The position numbers and the translations under genes are program-made. The notes beneath the pieces are model-generated. The model was not told the DNA's origin, did no database searches, and saw nothing but the letters and a program-made list of their open reading frames with translations. Source: Anaeramoeba flamelloides (lineage: Eukaryota; Metamonada; Anaeramoebidae). Taken from it: a stretch of DNA of 64,000 nt. Positions 23,069 through 33,569 of this stretch are shown one piece after another. The stretch lies in NCBI GenBank assembly GCA_027625915.1, contig JANTQA010000036.1, positions 6,469,001-6,533,000 on the forward strand. Direction: 5' to 3'. Within the stretch, counting starts at the first letter, position 1, and every line of letters begins with the position of its first letter.

Positions 23069-23266
23069 CCGTCAGTTTCACTTTTAAGGCACAAACTTTC
23101 AACGAAATTTAAGGCACCAAAAAAATCTCAAATTAAAGCACAAAATTCAGCTTCTAGTAAAAATAAATTGTAAAAATTAAAATTCCAAATTTTGTGCCTT
23201 AATTTGAGATTTTTTTTGTGCCTTAAATTTCGTTGAAAGTTTGTGCCTTAAAAGTGAAACTGACTG
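23069..23266. mobile_element. Mariner-type MITE, copy 1 (intact palindrome)
   Basis: It is a 198-bp element flanked by TA on both sides. Arms of about 85 bp start CCGTCAGTTTCACTTTTAAG and end, inverted, GAAACTGACTG; inside are AGGCACAAACTTTCAACGAA and AATCTCAAATTAAAGCACAA. A TA target and CAGTCAGTT-like ends are typical of Tc1/mariner-derived MITEs. The nearly perfect palindrome suggests a fairly recent copy. The 60-codon open frame over it is incidental. Confidence 0.85.
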
Positions 23267-24799
23267 TAATAAAAAAAAATATTATGAGAGTGGATAAAAG
23301 ATTATTTGAGTATTAATCAAATGAAAAGGGAAAGGTTTCTAATCTTAAAGAATAATTCATTTTGCAATTGAATCATCAACCCTATGAAAAAAAATTTTTT
23401 TATTATTTAATAGAAAAAATCTTAAATAGAATTTAATTTTTTTGTTATTGAATTTTGAAAAAATATATGAGGAAATTAGTGATTTGGGGTTTTCTAAAAT
23501 AAATAAAAAATTACTTCAAAAATAATTTTTGACAATATATCTCTTATTAACCAATAATTCTGAGTGTAAGTGACAATATTAAAAAGTTAACAATTAGCTA
23601 ATATTTCATTTTGGAAAAATATATCTATTAACCTATATTCCAAACTATGTATATTCATCTCATAAAACCCATATTTTAAATTAAAACTATTCATTTTCTT
23701 CTTCATGTTGAAATAAACACCTAATCCAGTATCCAGTAATATATCTTAGTCAAAATCAATGTAAACGGTTAAATACTTGATATTTAAATTAAATTGTGAA
23801 TGAACCATATACTTACCTGATAAAGTTTTTGTAATCTCGGTCATTTCTATCAAAATGTTTAAAGTTGTTTTATTTGATAAAAATATCTCAAAAATATTTT
23901 TTTTTTCGGATAAAATTTCAATTTGATCCTTCTTTTTAGAATTTTATTTTTATTAGCGAACGATCAGATACCAATATGTTTTTTACGTATTGTTTATTGT
24001 CGGTTTCGTTGACCGTTTGATGTCTAGTCTTTCAAGAAAAAAAAACACCGACTTTTTATTTTAAATGAAGGATTAGCTGAGGTTCACTGGGTTATTTTAA
24101 CAACAGTTATTTCATATAGAATTAAACAATATAAAATAAAAGAGTTTGATTATTTTTGTTTGCTTTCTCTGAAGATTGTTGATTTTTGAAAAATAGTCCA
24201 AATAAGTTAATAATTTGCAAAAATAAACCACTTTTGAAGGACTACGTTCCCACCCTTGAGAGTACTGAGCGGTTGTGCTATTCCACTTTCACTTCTCTAA
24301 AAGAATTTTCATTCTGAATAAATTGGTCAAAAAAAAAAAAAAAAACATTTTTTGTCATCTTTACCTTTTCACACATTCTTTTTTTGTTTTTTTTTCTCTG
24401 AAAAGGAAAATTGAAAATAAAAAAAAAATAATTGTAAAAGAATGCCTTTTGGTGATTTTCAAGTGCAAAATCAAATTCGAGAACATTTTGAACTTATAAA
24501 TGCAGATTGAAAAAATCTGTAGAACAGCCAGAGGAATTATTGTGGGTTCAGAAAGTTGAAATGGAACTTCTCAAATATTAAAATCAAATTTTGGCATGAT
24601 CTTTCAACATAAAAATTACGAAAATTTCTCAGTCCCCAAATATTATATGAGATTATAAAACTCTTCCAAGGATGTTTTTATACTGAGATTACAAAACTTT
24701 TTCAAGGGTGTTTTTATTCATATTTCACTATTTTCACAGGAAAACCAAGTCCTTAATGATTGTAATTTTCAAAAAAATCGAATTTTATAGCAAATAATC

Positions 24800-25900
24800 T
24801 TCATTTCAAGACAATACAAAACAACTTTTGTCAACTTTAAAGTCTGGTTATTGATGATTCAATGTTTTAATTTTTGTTTAAAATCAGATTTTTTTCAAAA
24901 CTTTTTTACTAATAAAACGATTTTTTTACTTAGTGAGATCAACTTTTAGTACTATTTTGCTTCTCAATTTTTTAAGATACATATGAACCAGTCACCACAA
25001 ATATGATTTCCTTTAATTAGCATATACCATAACCTTAATGTTCTCTGTGAAAGAAGTTTATCCCTTAAATACTTGTTGAAAATTATTCTTCCTTCTTAAG
25101 GGAACAGCGTCTACCAAGGAGAGGCCTAGGAACAATTTGTGTTGTTATTGGACGTAACTACATTCGTGCTACATGGTTCAAAGGTTTCTAAAAAATCGAT
25201 TATAAATCTTATTGCACAATAAATTATTGCATTTTTTACTAGTCTCATCAATTAAAAATGATCTGTGTATTAGTAAAAACCCCAGTAATTTCAGAATAAA
25301 ATCTGCATTTCGCCATAAATTTAAAGGTTGAATTATCAATATTCAGACTTCAGAGTCACAAAATATCTTTCTTAAATTTGTCTCGAAATGTAGATTAGTT
25401 ACTAAAAAATTCGTTTTTTTTTTAAAATTAAATAATTAAAGAATAAATTTTTTTGACAAATTATTTCTTAAATCATCGAAATATATTGATACTACAAGTA
25501 TCTTTATCAAAAGCAAACAAAATTAATCAGTCTTTGTGCTTTTATGTTGATGATTATTGATTTAATCTTTGAAATTCAAAAATTGTAAAAATAGTTACTT
25601 TTGGAAGTTCTAAATCTAAATTGTTCAATACTGGAATACTGTATTTTGGGTTTCTATTTTTAGATTGAGAAAAGGAATTAAAAAAAATTTTTTCAAAATG
25701 AAACTTTTTTAATAGTGATCATTAGTAAAAAAAAAAAGAATAATTTATTGTGCTATAATTAGTATTTATAATAGATTTTTTAGAGCTATTTGAGCCATGG
25801 TGCACTAATACCATTTACACCCAATTACAACATACTTTGATTATATAGAAATCTAGGGTGACGTTAATCCCTTAAATCTTCAAATTTAAAGATAAAATGT
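24800..25900. repeat. Dispersed repeat R5 cluster (inverted arms)
   Basis: Segment 24800-25080 is inverted against 25090-25420 (AACCAGTCACCAC... and GTGCTACATGGTTC; TTTATCCCTTA and TTCTTAAGGGAA). A second related unit follows at 25480-25900 (TGAGCCATGGTGCACTAATA). Relatives occur at about 14790-15430, 15830-16110 and 43240-43990. The layout fits a nonautonomous DNA transposon with long inverted arms; exact ends were not settled. Confidence 0.55.
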
Positions 25901-26143
25901 AAAAAGACTCTAATAGAATTATTTCTTTGCTTTGACTAATTTGATTTGGAGCAAGTAAAATGAATAATTAAAATCATTAATATAATTTTGTAACTTGTTC
26001 TTTAATGGTTCCTAACTGTCCACATCTACCAAACTAGTTTTCAATTTAAGAATCTATTTTCATTTTTTAAGTTTTTATCCGAAAATCAAAATCCTAAGGG
26101 TTCATTTAAAAACTAACTTCCTTTCAAACTGTGACTTCTTTCA

Positions 26144-27914
26144 ATGTCTTCATTATTTCAAAAAAGATTAGAGAAAAGAAAAAAGGAGTTTAAAAAACTA
26201 TCCAATGTAGAGAACTCGCGTAACAAACGATATAAGATGCAAGTGCAACTATCAAAAAACAAACGAGAACAAACCATTATGAAAAAACGTAAAATGTACC
26301 AAGACGTCAATAACACAATTTCTTTAAATAACGAGGAATTAGAACTTGAAAAAAAAGTTTGTCCTTTGTTTATCCGTGAATTCTCAAATAGAAAAAGAAT
26401 TATTTATGTTTTGATTATTATTTTTCTTTATTTTTTCTAATAGATCTCAATGTTACCAACCTTTGTTCAACAAATGGAGGACTCTAATAGAGAAACAAAA
26501 ATGTCAAGTATTTTAGAAATCATAAAAATGTTAACTGTTGAAGATTATCCACCAATTCGCCAAATAATTAAATCTGGTGCTATTCCAAAATTAATCAATT
26601 TTTTACAAAATTCTGATGATCTTGAAATTCAAGTACGACTTTCCTTTGTTTTTCCAGTTAATGTTTTTTTTCCTTTTAGTGTTTTACAACCAACCACAAA
26701 AATACCTAAAGCAAAAAAGTTTTAAAATCTTTTAACGTCTAGACAAGTGAAATCAAAAAAATAAAAATTTATACAAAGACTCAAATTGCGTTATACTAAT
26801 AAAATAAAGAGAATTTTGAAATGCTAATTCAAAGAATTATTTGTCATTTCAGAAAAAAAGTTACAAAAATTGAAACAAAATCACCGAAAAGATGGAAATC
26901 AAGGAAATCACAGAAATTACTAAAACCAAGACCAAATCGCACATATATTTTTTGATTCTTATAAACTTGGTGATTCGGTTTTCATTAACAAGTTATGGGT
27001 GATGAGTGTATGTTTCATTATGAAAGGATAAAGAAATTTGCAATTAAAAAAATATTTTTCTTTAAACATTTAATAGAATCCCAACAATAAAATTTCCTTT
27101 AGTATGAAAAAAAAATAATATAAAAATAAAGAAAGATTCAAAAAAATAATGATGATTTTGATCATTTTAACTTTGGTGAACAATTAATTATTTTATAGAT
27201 TTAAATATATATATAAACTATTTTTCAGTCAAAGGGGCCCAGTTGTAATGTGTAAAATACTTGTGTTTAAAGGGTTTGCAAAGATATTAGAAGAGAAATT
27301 TTTTTTTGGAAATTTTCAAAATTGATATCATTTTTTCACATTTCTACACATTTTTTTTTTTTTTTCTTTTTTTTTTAAAAAACCTCATTCAGTTGCAAAA
27401 TTTTTTTTTATTGCAAGATCAACAGTCACTTGGTAAAAATGTGTTATTCTAAGGTCATTGAAACCATGGAAATGATTGTTGAGAAATCATATTGATTTCT
27501 ATTGCAATTCTATTCGATCTTTGATCTTGATATTTGTTGAATAAATGTGAAAAATTTTCACTTCATTTTCATTTTCTTTTTCAAATAGTGACCACAAATA
27601 CCAACCAACTTCGTTTGGGGACTTGATTTCTAAAAGAAAAGTATGGAAAATGAAGTGAAAAATGTTTCATATTTATTATTCAAATACCAGTAGAAGTTCA
27701 AAACGAACATCGTTGTTTTTCTCAATAGGGGCCTAAGAATTTGAGTTTTTCAATTTTGAAGAAAATCTATTGATTAATTAGTTTTCTATCAGACATATAT
27801 CAACAATTCTTTGATGTTTATTATTCTGTTTATTTCTTATTTGTTCTTCAAAGGTCAATTATATAAAATAATTGATATTTGAAAAAAATGTTGGGCCCCT
27901 TTTACAGAAACAGA

Positions 27915-27962
<48 letters not shown>

Positions 27963-30900
27963 ATATATATTACCTCTTTTTTAACATGTTACTTTTTTTT
28001 TTCACAACTCCTGGAGAAAAATAGCAATATTATCTCATTATCAATTGTTTTTATAAATTCAAGACTTGAAAAATATTTTTAAAGTGATAAAAAAAAATCA
28101 ATTGTAAAATTGAAATTAATGTAATCTATTTCAATTCGAGTAAATTTTTATGAAAACCTCGATCTTTTTATGAAATTTTGAAAATGAATTTCTTTTCGAT
28201 TCTATTATAATTTTAATCGGAATAAATTTATATAGCCTATTTCCAAAACAAGCGTGTTAAATTTATTTTTAAATCTCTATATTAAACCCAATAGCCACAA
28301 AACTATTTCAATATACAAAATCATTAACAATCAGAAATTTATTATTGATAATAACCGAATTTGTTTGTTAGAACGGTATTATATAAATAAAAGATATTAA
28401 AATTTCTGGTCTCGATTTTATAAGATTTTTTTTCAAGTACGAAAATTGCAGATTATTTTTTTCTTATTGATCGAAAAAATTTGTTTCCCAAGAGGTTTAA
28501 TCTAGACAAAATTTCCAATAGGATGAAAAGCTTCAAAGTGTATTTTAATGTTTGGAAAATAATTTGTGGCCTGAGAATATTGTCCAGTTTTTTATTGAAA
28601 TTGACCATACATCATTTTCTCCAAAAAATGTGCAATGATTTTTTTTCATTTTTTTAGAAATATTTTGAAAAGTATACTGTGAAATAAATGTCATAGGCAT
28701 TGATGCAACCAGTATTAATATTTCACCTAATTTGGTATTGTCAATTTTTCGAATAGAGCTACTAACAACTAGAATATTATTCATGAAATATAAAAAAAAA
28801 ATCCCTACTTTTTTTGAAATACCTTATTTTATGAGAAAATAAATCTAAAATCCCTTTTTCAACGAATATTTAAATTTTCAGTTTCGTTTTTGAAAAGATA
28901 CTATTATAAATTAAAATGAAAATAAATTTTATATAATTCTTTTAGTGTAAAATCACAAATAAAAAAAAAATTTGTTTCATAAAAAGTTTGTATTTTAAAT
29001 ATTTTTGTAATACCTGATAATAATTTATTCTCCTTTTTTTCTTTTCGTATTACCCAATACACCTTTAATTAAAATAGTTTAATTCTGCATGGGCATTGAC
29101 TAATCTTGCAACTGGGAATACAACCGATACAACGAATTTGGTTAAACATAACATAATACCGGTTATGGTTGATTTGGTGGAATCCAAATCCGAAAAAATT
29201 GTTCTTCAAGCAGTGTGGGCATTAGGGAATATCGGTTTGTTTTGATCCATTTTTTTTTTTTTATTGTATTCTCGTTTTAAAGATTTTATTTTATTTTTAG
29301 GGGGGGTGAAATGTTACCAAAAAAATTAACTTTTCCTTCAAAATCCAAATTGATTAAATAATGAAATTATTTATTAATTTATTTTTATTTTGAAGAGAGG
29401 AAATTAATTTCCTCTTATATCCGTTAGGTTTTTTTTACTTTTTGAAATGTAAAGAAAATTTATTTAATTTTCTTTTCATTTCAAAAATTAAAAAAAAAAC
29501 ACTGTTAACTTTTCCAGAATTCAAAAGAATTGAGTAAAATCCATGATTTTTCTCCATTCTTTTAAATTCTGAAAAAGCTAGGCACTTGCCGTTAGGTTTT
29601 TTTTTAATTTCACAAATAAACCGAAATTTTATTTCATTTTCGGTTTATTTCTTAAATTTTAGGAAAGTACCGTTAACTTTTCCAGAATTCAAAAGAATTG
29701 AGTGAAATCAGAGATTGTACACTATTCTTTTAAATCCTCGAAAAGATAGGTACTCTACGACACCCTGTGGTACTTAATGGGCACGTCCATTATCTTTTCT
29801 GAAACCAAAAGATGGGCAATATGTGGCACTCTACGACACTCTACTATACTTATTGGGACTTCTCTAATTTCTAAATTTTTGTTTCGAAATTTTAATAAAG
29901 AATCATATTTTTCTTTATCATAATCCAATGACAAAATAAATAATGATTCTTTATTTTGAATAATTTCTAAGGTATTATTCTTATTGTTGTTGTTAATTTG
30001 AATGAATTCTTTAATACAAAATTTTCGATTTTTTTATAGAATGGGACAGTTCCATAAAAAATGATTGATATTTTCAAAGTTTCTAAATTAGAATGATTTT
30101 TGCATAAACAATAAATTTTAGTTTTTAATTTTATTCTTACATAGACAAAGGAATATTTGTACAGCTAATTTGTGAAATTTCTTGGTTTTAATATAGAAGC
30201 TGAGCCCTTCCAAAAAAAGTTATTATTTTTTTTGTTGTTTTTAGAAGTGATAAAAATCATTATTATTGATAATTTACTGAAATTTTTCTATTGAGACTAA
30301 TTTACTATATTAATTACTGTTCTAAAAACTTTTTTAAAATGACTATATGGGTTTTATTTTTATTAATTACCATCAAAATATTTAACAAATGTGAAATATT
30401 TTCAAATTTCTATTTTATAAAGGAATTAATAAAAAATTCTTTTTTTAGAGAGAACTGATCATGGGGTGGTAAAGTGTCCAATTTACAATCAAAAGATTGA
30501 TTTTCGAATACCCGTAACCACGTTATTTTTGGTTGTTTATCATTTTTTCAAAAAATTACGAAAATGTACAAAGGTGTAATTTTAATTAAAAATCGTGCTT
30601 ATGATTTAAAGTGTCGTTAATTCTTTGAAGAAATCATCTGGCTGATTTGAATCATTTTGTACAATTATAAAAATCTGAACCTGGATAAGAATTGGAACAA
30701 CATTCCTCTCAATTTATTGTGCGGACCGACCATTGGAAGGGTTGTCATATTCGCTCTCTTGCTCAACTTTGCAATATCTCTAATTCAAATTAGAGGTTCG
30801 GGAAGTGCTGCCAAGTTCCGTAGAGTGCCATATTTTACAGTATTTAAAAAAATAGAGTGGAATCAAAGATTTTATTCTATTCTTTTAATTTTTGGAAAAC

Positions 30901-33569
30901 CTAACAATGATTTTTTTAGTCAAAGAAATAAAAAGAAAATTTTCTTAATTTTTTTTTTAATCACTTAAATTAAAAAAACATCACTGTGCTTTTCTTGTTT
31001 TTTTATTTTGTTTTATTCGTGAAGTGTTCTAGGTTTTTTTGAGGTTTTCTATTTTATTTGTGAAGTGTTCTAGGTTTTTTTACTTTAGAAATAAACAGAA
31101 AATTTATTAAAATTTTCTGTTTATTTCTAAAGTAAATAAAACCTAACTAAAATCTATTGATTTTCCAAATAAATAGAAAACTCAAAAAACCTAACGAAAA
31201 TCTATCTATTTTCCAAATAAACGGAATACGGATAAAGCATGATGGTGTTTTTATTTAATTCAAAAGAATTGAACAAAACCGTTGATTTTACAAAATTCTT
31301 TTACATCCTGGAAATCCTAACAACAAACAAATGAAATATTAGTACCCACTTTTTCGTGTAAAAAAACATTTAATTATTCAAAAAAAAAAAATCGTAATCA
31401 ATTTATTAAATTAATTTTATTTGATTTATTATTCTTATCCTTGTTATTATTCAAACAACTTATATTTAACTATTCTTAATTATTTGATTTGTGTATTTTT
31501 AGCTGCTGATTCAATTGAACATAGAGACCTTGTTTTAAAAACTCGAACTATCCAACAATTATCAAACATAATAAAAAAATCCGAAAATATTGAACTTTTA
31601 AGAAAAACGAATTGGACTCTAAGCACTTTAGTGCAGGGAGACGAGCTTCCTCAATGGGAATTAATAAAAGATACTTTACCAATTTTTTACAATTTTCTTT
31701 ATACTGAAGATATCGAGCTCATTAAAGATTCATGCATTGCATTGGGGTTTTTTACAATGATAAAAAAACCTGAAACTTTAAAAATCATAACATTAAAATT
31801 TTGTAAACATCTTGTTGAATTGTTAGAAATGCAAAATGTGTTATTAATACATCCAATACTGAGAATTTTTGGGAATATAGTTGCTGGGTCAAATAAAGAA
31901 ACACAATATGTTTTAGACGGTGGCGTTTTACCAATAATGAAAGAATTTTTAGAAAAAAGACCAAGAATAATCAGGTAAGTACTTTCCATTAATTATATTT
32001 TCTTGCCAAATAAAATAACTAAATATTGATAAAAATTTTCAATTTTATTTAAATCGTGCTGGGTATATATTACTAAAAGTTCAAAATTTTAAAATTAAAT
32101 ACATTGAAAATAAACTATATACAATTTTTGATTAAAAAAAAAAAAAAACATTATTAATTAATTCTTCAATCAATGATAAACCATAACTTCTTAATTAAAA
32201 AAATGCTAACAATTATATATCGCTTATATATCAGGAAAGCAATAAATAAATAAATCAAAATCAAAATAATTCTTTTTCCTTAATTTTGGAGTGATCACAA
32301 TAAAAAAAAGTCAGGTAAATTTATTCAAATTTAACTAATAAATATTGATCGATCAAAAATTTGATACCATCAACAATTTTATTTATCTCTCCCCCCCCCC
32401 CTAATGAATGTCCTAATTTTATGCTCTGGGGGGGGGGTTGAAATATAATAGATTAGTCCATAAAAATGAAACAAAAGTTTTTCAATTAAAGGAAATTCAA
32501 AATATTGTATTTTTAGAATTTTTTTAGGAATTTCCAAAAAAATAAAAAACATTTATTGATCAAAAAAACTTTTCGGAATTTTCGAACAAAATAAGACAAA
32601 ATTAAAATCGTTTTTATTTGCATCATCATTCTCTTTATTTCTACTTTATCTGAAAATATATTTATACACTTTCGATAAACTCTGTTAGATATTAAAATGG
32701 GGTTTAAAGTGAGTAAATCATGGATATTTTGATTTCCAATACTTTTCAGGCTCAATTTCGAATTTGGATAGCTGAAAAAGTTTTAAAAATTACAAATTCT
32801 CGAAAAAAAAAAAATAAAAAAAAAAAAAAGATAAAAATCATCATTATCATTGGATTATTTTATTTCTTATTCATTATATATTTTTTTTCAATTATTTATA
32901 TCTTGTCTATTACTATGATTATTATTTATGTGTGGATATATTAGACAGGAAATATGCTGGGCATTATCAAACATTTGTGCAGGTACTACTGAACAAAAAA
33001 GTGCAATTATTCATACAAATTTCATACCTATTTTAATTGGAGTCTCGCAAAATGATTGTTTACGTGTAAGGTATGAAGCAGCTTGGGTCCTAATAAATTT
33101 ATGCATTACTGGTAAATCAGAACAAATTGCATATATGGTATTGTGTAAAGTATTAACAGCATTTAAAGAATGTTTAAAAGACTTTTATGACATAAATATA
33201 ATTTATAAAATTTTTCTTGCAATTGAAAGTGTTTTACAAACTGGTTATCTCGAGGGGCAAAAGTGTAGAAAGCAAAATAACCTGTATGCAAGGGATTTTG
33301 AAGAAATTGGCGGGATTAAAGTTTTGGAATCCTTTTTCGAAAACAAAAACGATAAGGTTTCTCGAATTGTAAATGAGATCTATAAAAAATATTTTAGTAA
33401 GAGAGAAGAGGAAGAGGAGGAATCTTTGGATTTTTTCAATTGGCCTTCGGACCAGTGGGGTAGCGATGAAAGAAAAGAGCCACATGTCATTTATGAGGGA
33501 GAGGGGCGAATTAAAATTTTATTATACGGTAACAAGGAAGAAGAACTTCCAATGGAACTTGAAAAATAA
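26144..33569 (+). CDS. KPNA: Importin alpha (karyopherin alpha), nuclear import adaptor
   Basis: Exons are 26144-26356, 26444-26632, 29078-29234, 31503-31974 and 32945-33569, phases 0, 0, 1, 2, giving 551 aa, a normal length for importin alpha. Residues 1-71 are an importin-beta-binding domain (RLEKRKKEF, KMQVQLSKNKREQTIMKKRK). Armadillo repeats follow: SGAIPKLINFLQ (ARM1), SAWALTNLATG (ARM2), QAVWALGNIAAD (ARM3), KTNWTLSTLVQG (ARM4), a divergent ARM5, RIFGNIVAG (ARM6), EICWALSNICAG (ARM7) and YEAAWVLINLCITG (ARM8). The family carries proteins with basic nuclear-localisation signals to importin beta at the nuclear pore. The Trp/Asn pairs that hold the signal are kept in ARM2, 3, 7 and 8. In ARM4 the Asn is Thr, and ARM5 has lost its Trp (SCIALGFF). 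An acidic tail precedes the stop. Introns of 2.4, 2.3 and 1.0 kb contain repeats. Two donors are the unusual GTTTGT. Confidence 0.95.
27229..27907 (-). mobile_element. GGGCC-ended repeat family, copy 2, with nested MITE
   Basis: The ends AAAGGGGCCCAGTTG (27231) and, inverted, CTGTAAAAGGGGCCCAAC (from 27907) form clear short terminal inverted repeats. The interior matches 6070-6545 and 57088-57590 in reverse orientation. A 166-bp MITE (27527-27692) interrupts it next to the GATCTTTGATCTT palindrome. It lies in the second importin alpha intron. Confidence 0.75.
27527..27692. mobile_element. Small MITE family (TACTGGTATTTGAA ends), copy 2, nested
   Basis: It has the same palindrome as 17705-17873: arms TTTTCACTTCATTTTCATTT and AAAATGAAGTGAAAAATG, outer ends TTGATATTTGTTGAATAAAT and ATTATTCAAATACCAGTA. 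It sits inside a copy of the GGGCC-ended family, so it is the younger of the two. Confidence 0.75.
27917..27968. repeat. TA microsatellite beside the GGGCC-ended element
   Basis: A (TA)n run grades into TATG units just outside the right terminal repeat, within the second importin alpha intron. TA runs also occur near 1700, 10267 and 43050. Confidence 0.9.
28610..28920 (+). repeat. Dispersed repeat R4, uninterrupted copy
   Basis: It matches both flanks of the MITE at 16663-17123 but lacks the insert: AATATTTCACC runs directly into TAATTTGGTATTGTC and on to CGAATAGAGCTACTA. It therefore preserves an empty site. It lies in the second importin alpha intron. Confidence 0.7.
29396..29860 (-). mobile_element. 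Modular palindrome element, locus 4 (reverse, duplicated modules)
   Basis: It begins with the terminal palindrome AGAGGAAATTAATTTCCTCT. Then come CGTTAGGTTTTTTTTACTTT and its inverted partner, TTCCAGAATTCAAAAGAATT with its partner, CTAGGCACTTGCCGTTAGG, and a second round of both modules. It ends with GGCACTCTACGACACTC next to a LINE fragment. The doubled set makes it longer than most copies. It is in the third importin alpha intron. Confidence 0.75.
29862..30300 (-). mobile_element. LINE 3' fragment in importin alpha intron
   Basis: On the minus strand, broken frames read FFWKGSASILKPRNFTN, YKYSFVYVRIKLKTKIYCLC, KNHSNLE, then ENINHFLWNCPIL and NTLEIIQNKESLFILSLDYD. These match in order the C-terminal part of the 52450-53693 fragment (SSSTILKFRSLTN; NKFCPLC; ENIDHFLWVCPSYEK). 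Frameshifts and stops show it is dead. Confidence 0.7.
30370..30530 (+). mobile_element. Short LINE fragment, opposite strand
   Basis: A frame with KELIKNSFFREN, a stop and SWGGK resembles NNTEWGGKETFKNY at 39510 and SWK at 52855. It lies head-to-head with the minus-strand fragment before it, so two separate insertions or a rearrangement occurred here. Confidence 0.45.
30796..31330 (+). mobile_element. Modular palindrome element, locus 5
   Basis: The left end GGTTCGGGAAGTGCTGCCAAG runs into CCGTAGAGTGCC. Further in, a duplicated GTGAAGTGTTCTAGGTTTTT leads to a near-perfect palindrome (CTTTAGAAATAAACAGAAAA and TTTTCTGTTTATTTCTAAAG), then repeated CTAACGAAAATCTA units. The inner half is almost the same as 49325-49520, which suggests recent relatedness. 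Open frames over it are incidental. Confidence 0.75.
32391..32437. repeat. C11 ... G10 inverted homopolymers in an intron
   Basis: Eleven C (32391-32401) and ten G (32428-32437) are separated by 26 bp and could pair as a hairpin. This is striking in such AT-rich DNA. It is in the last importin alpha intron. Confidence 0.9.

Larger units (their letters stand above)
19201..26143. other. 7-kb intergenic region made of repeats
   Basis: It lies between the divergent seven-exon gene (minus) and importin alpha (plus), so both promoters must be here, but I see no specific promoter motif. Recognised contents are repeat R2 (19780-20660), a mariner-type MITE (23069-23266) and the R5 repeat cluster (24800-25900). 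Open frames at 20806-21009, 22991-23173 and 24275-24499 lie in repeats or A/T runs and do not read like proteins. Confidence 0.55.

Noticed and set aside
22991-23173. 60-codon frame as a small basic protein
   Set aside because: Most of it lies in the left arm of the mariner-type MITE.
30465-30530. tRNA-like or pol III box-like stretch (TGGTAAAGTG ... TTTTCGAATAC)
   Set aside because: It does not fold into a cloverleaf (no 5+7+5 anticodon arm, weak T arm), and the same stretch aligns with LINE coding sequence (SWGGK).
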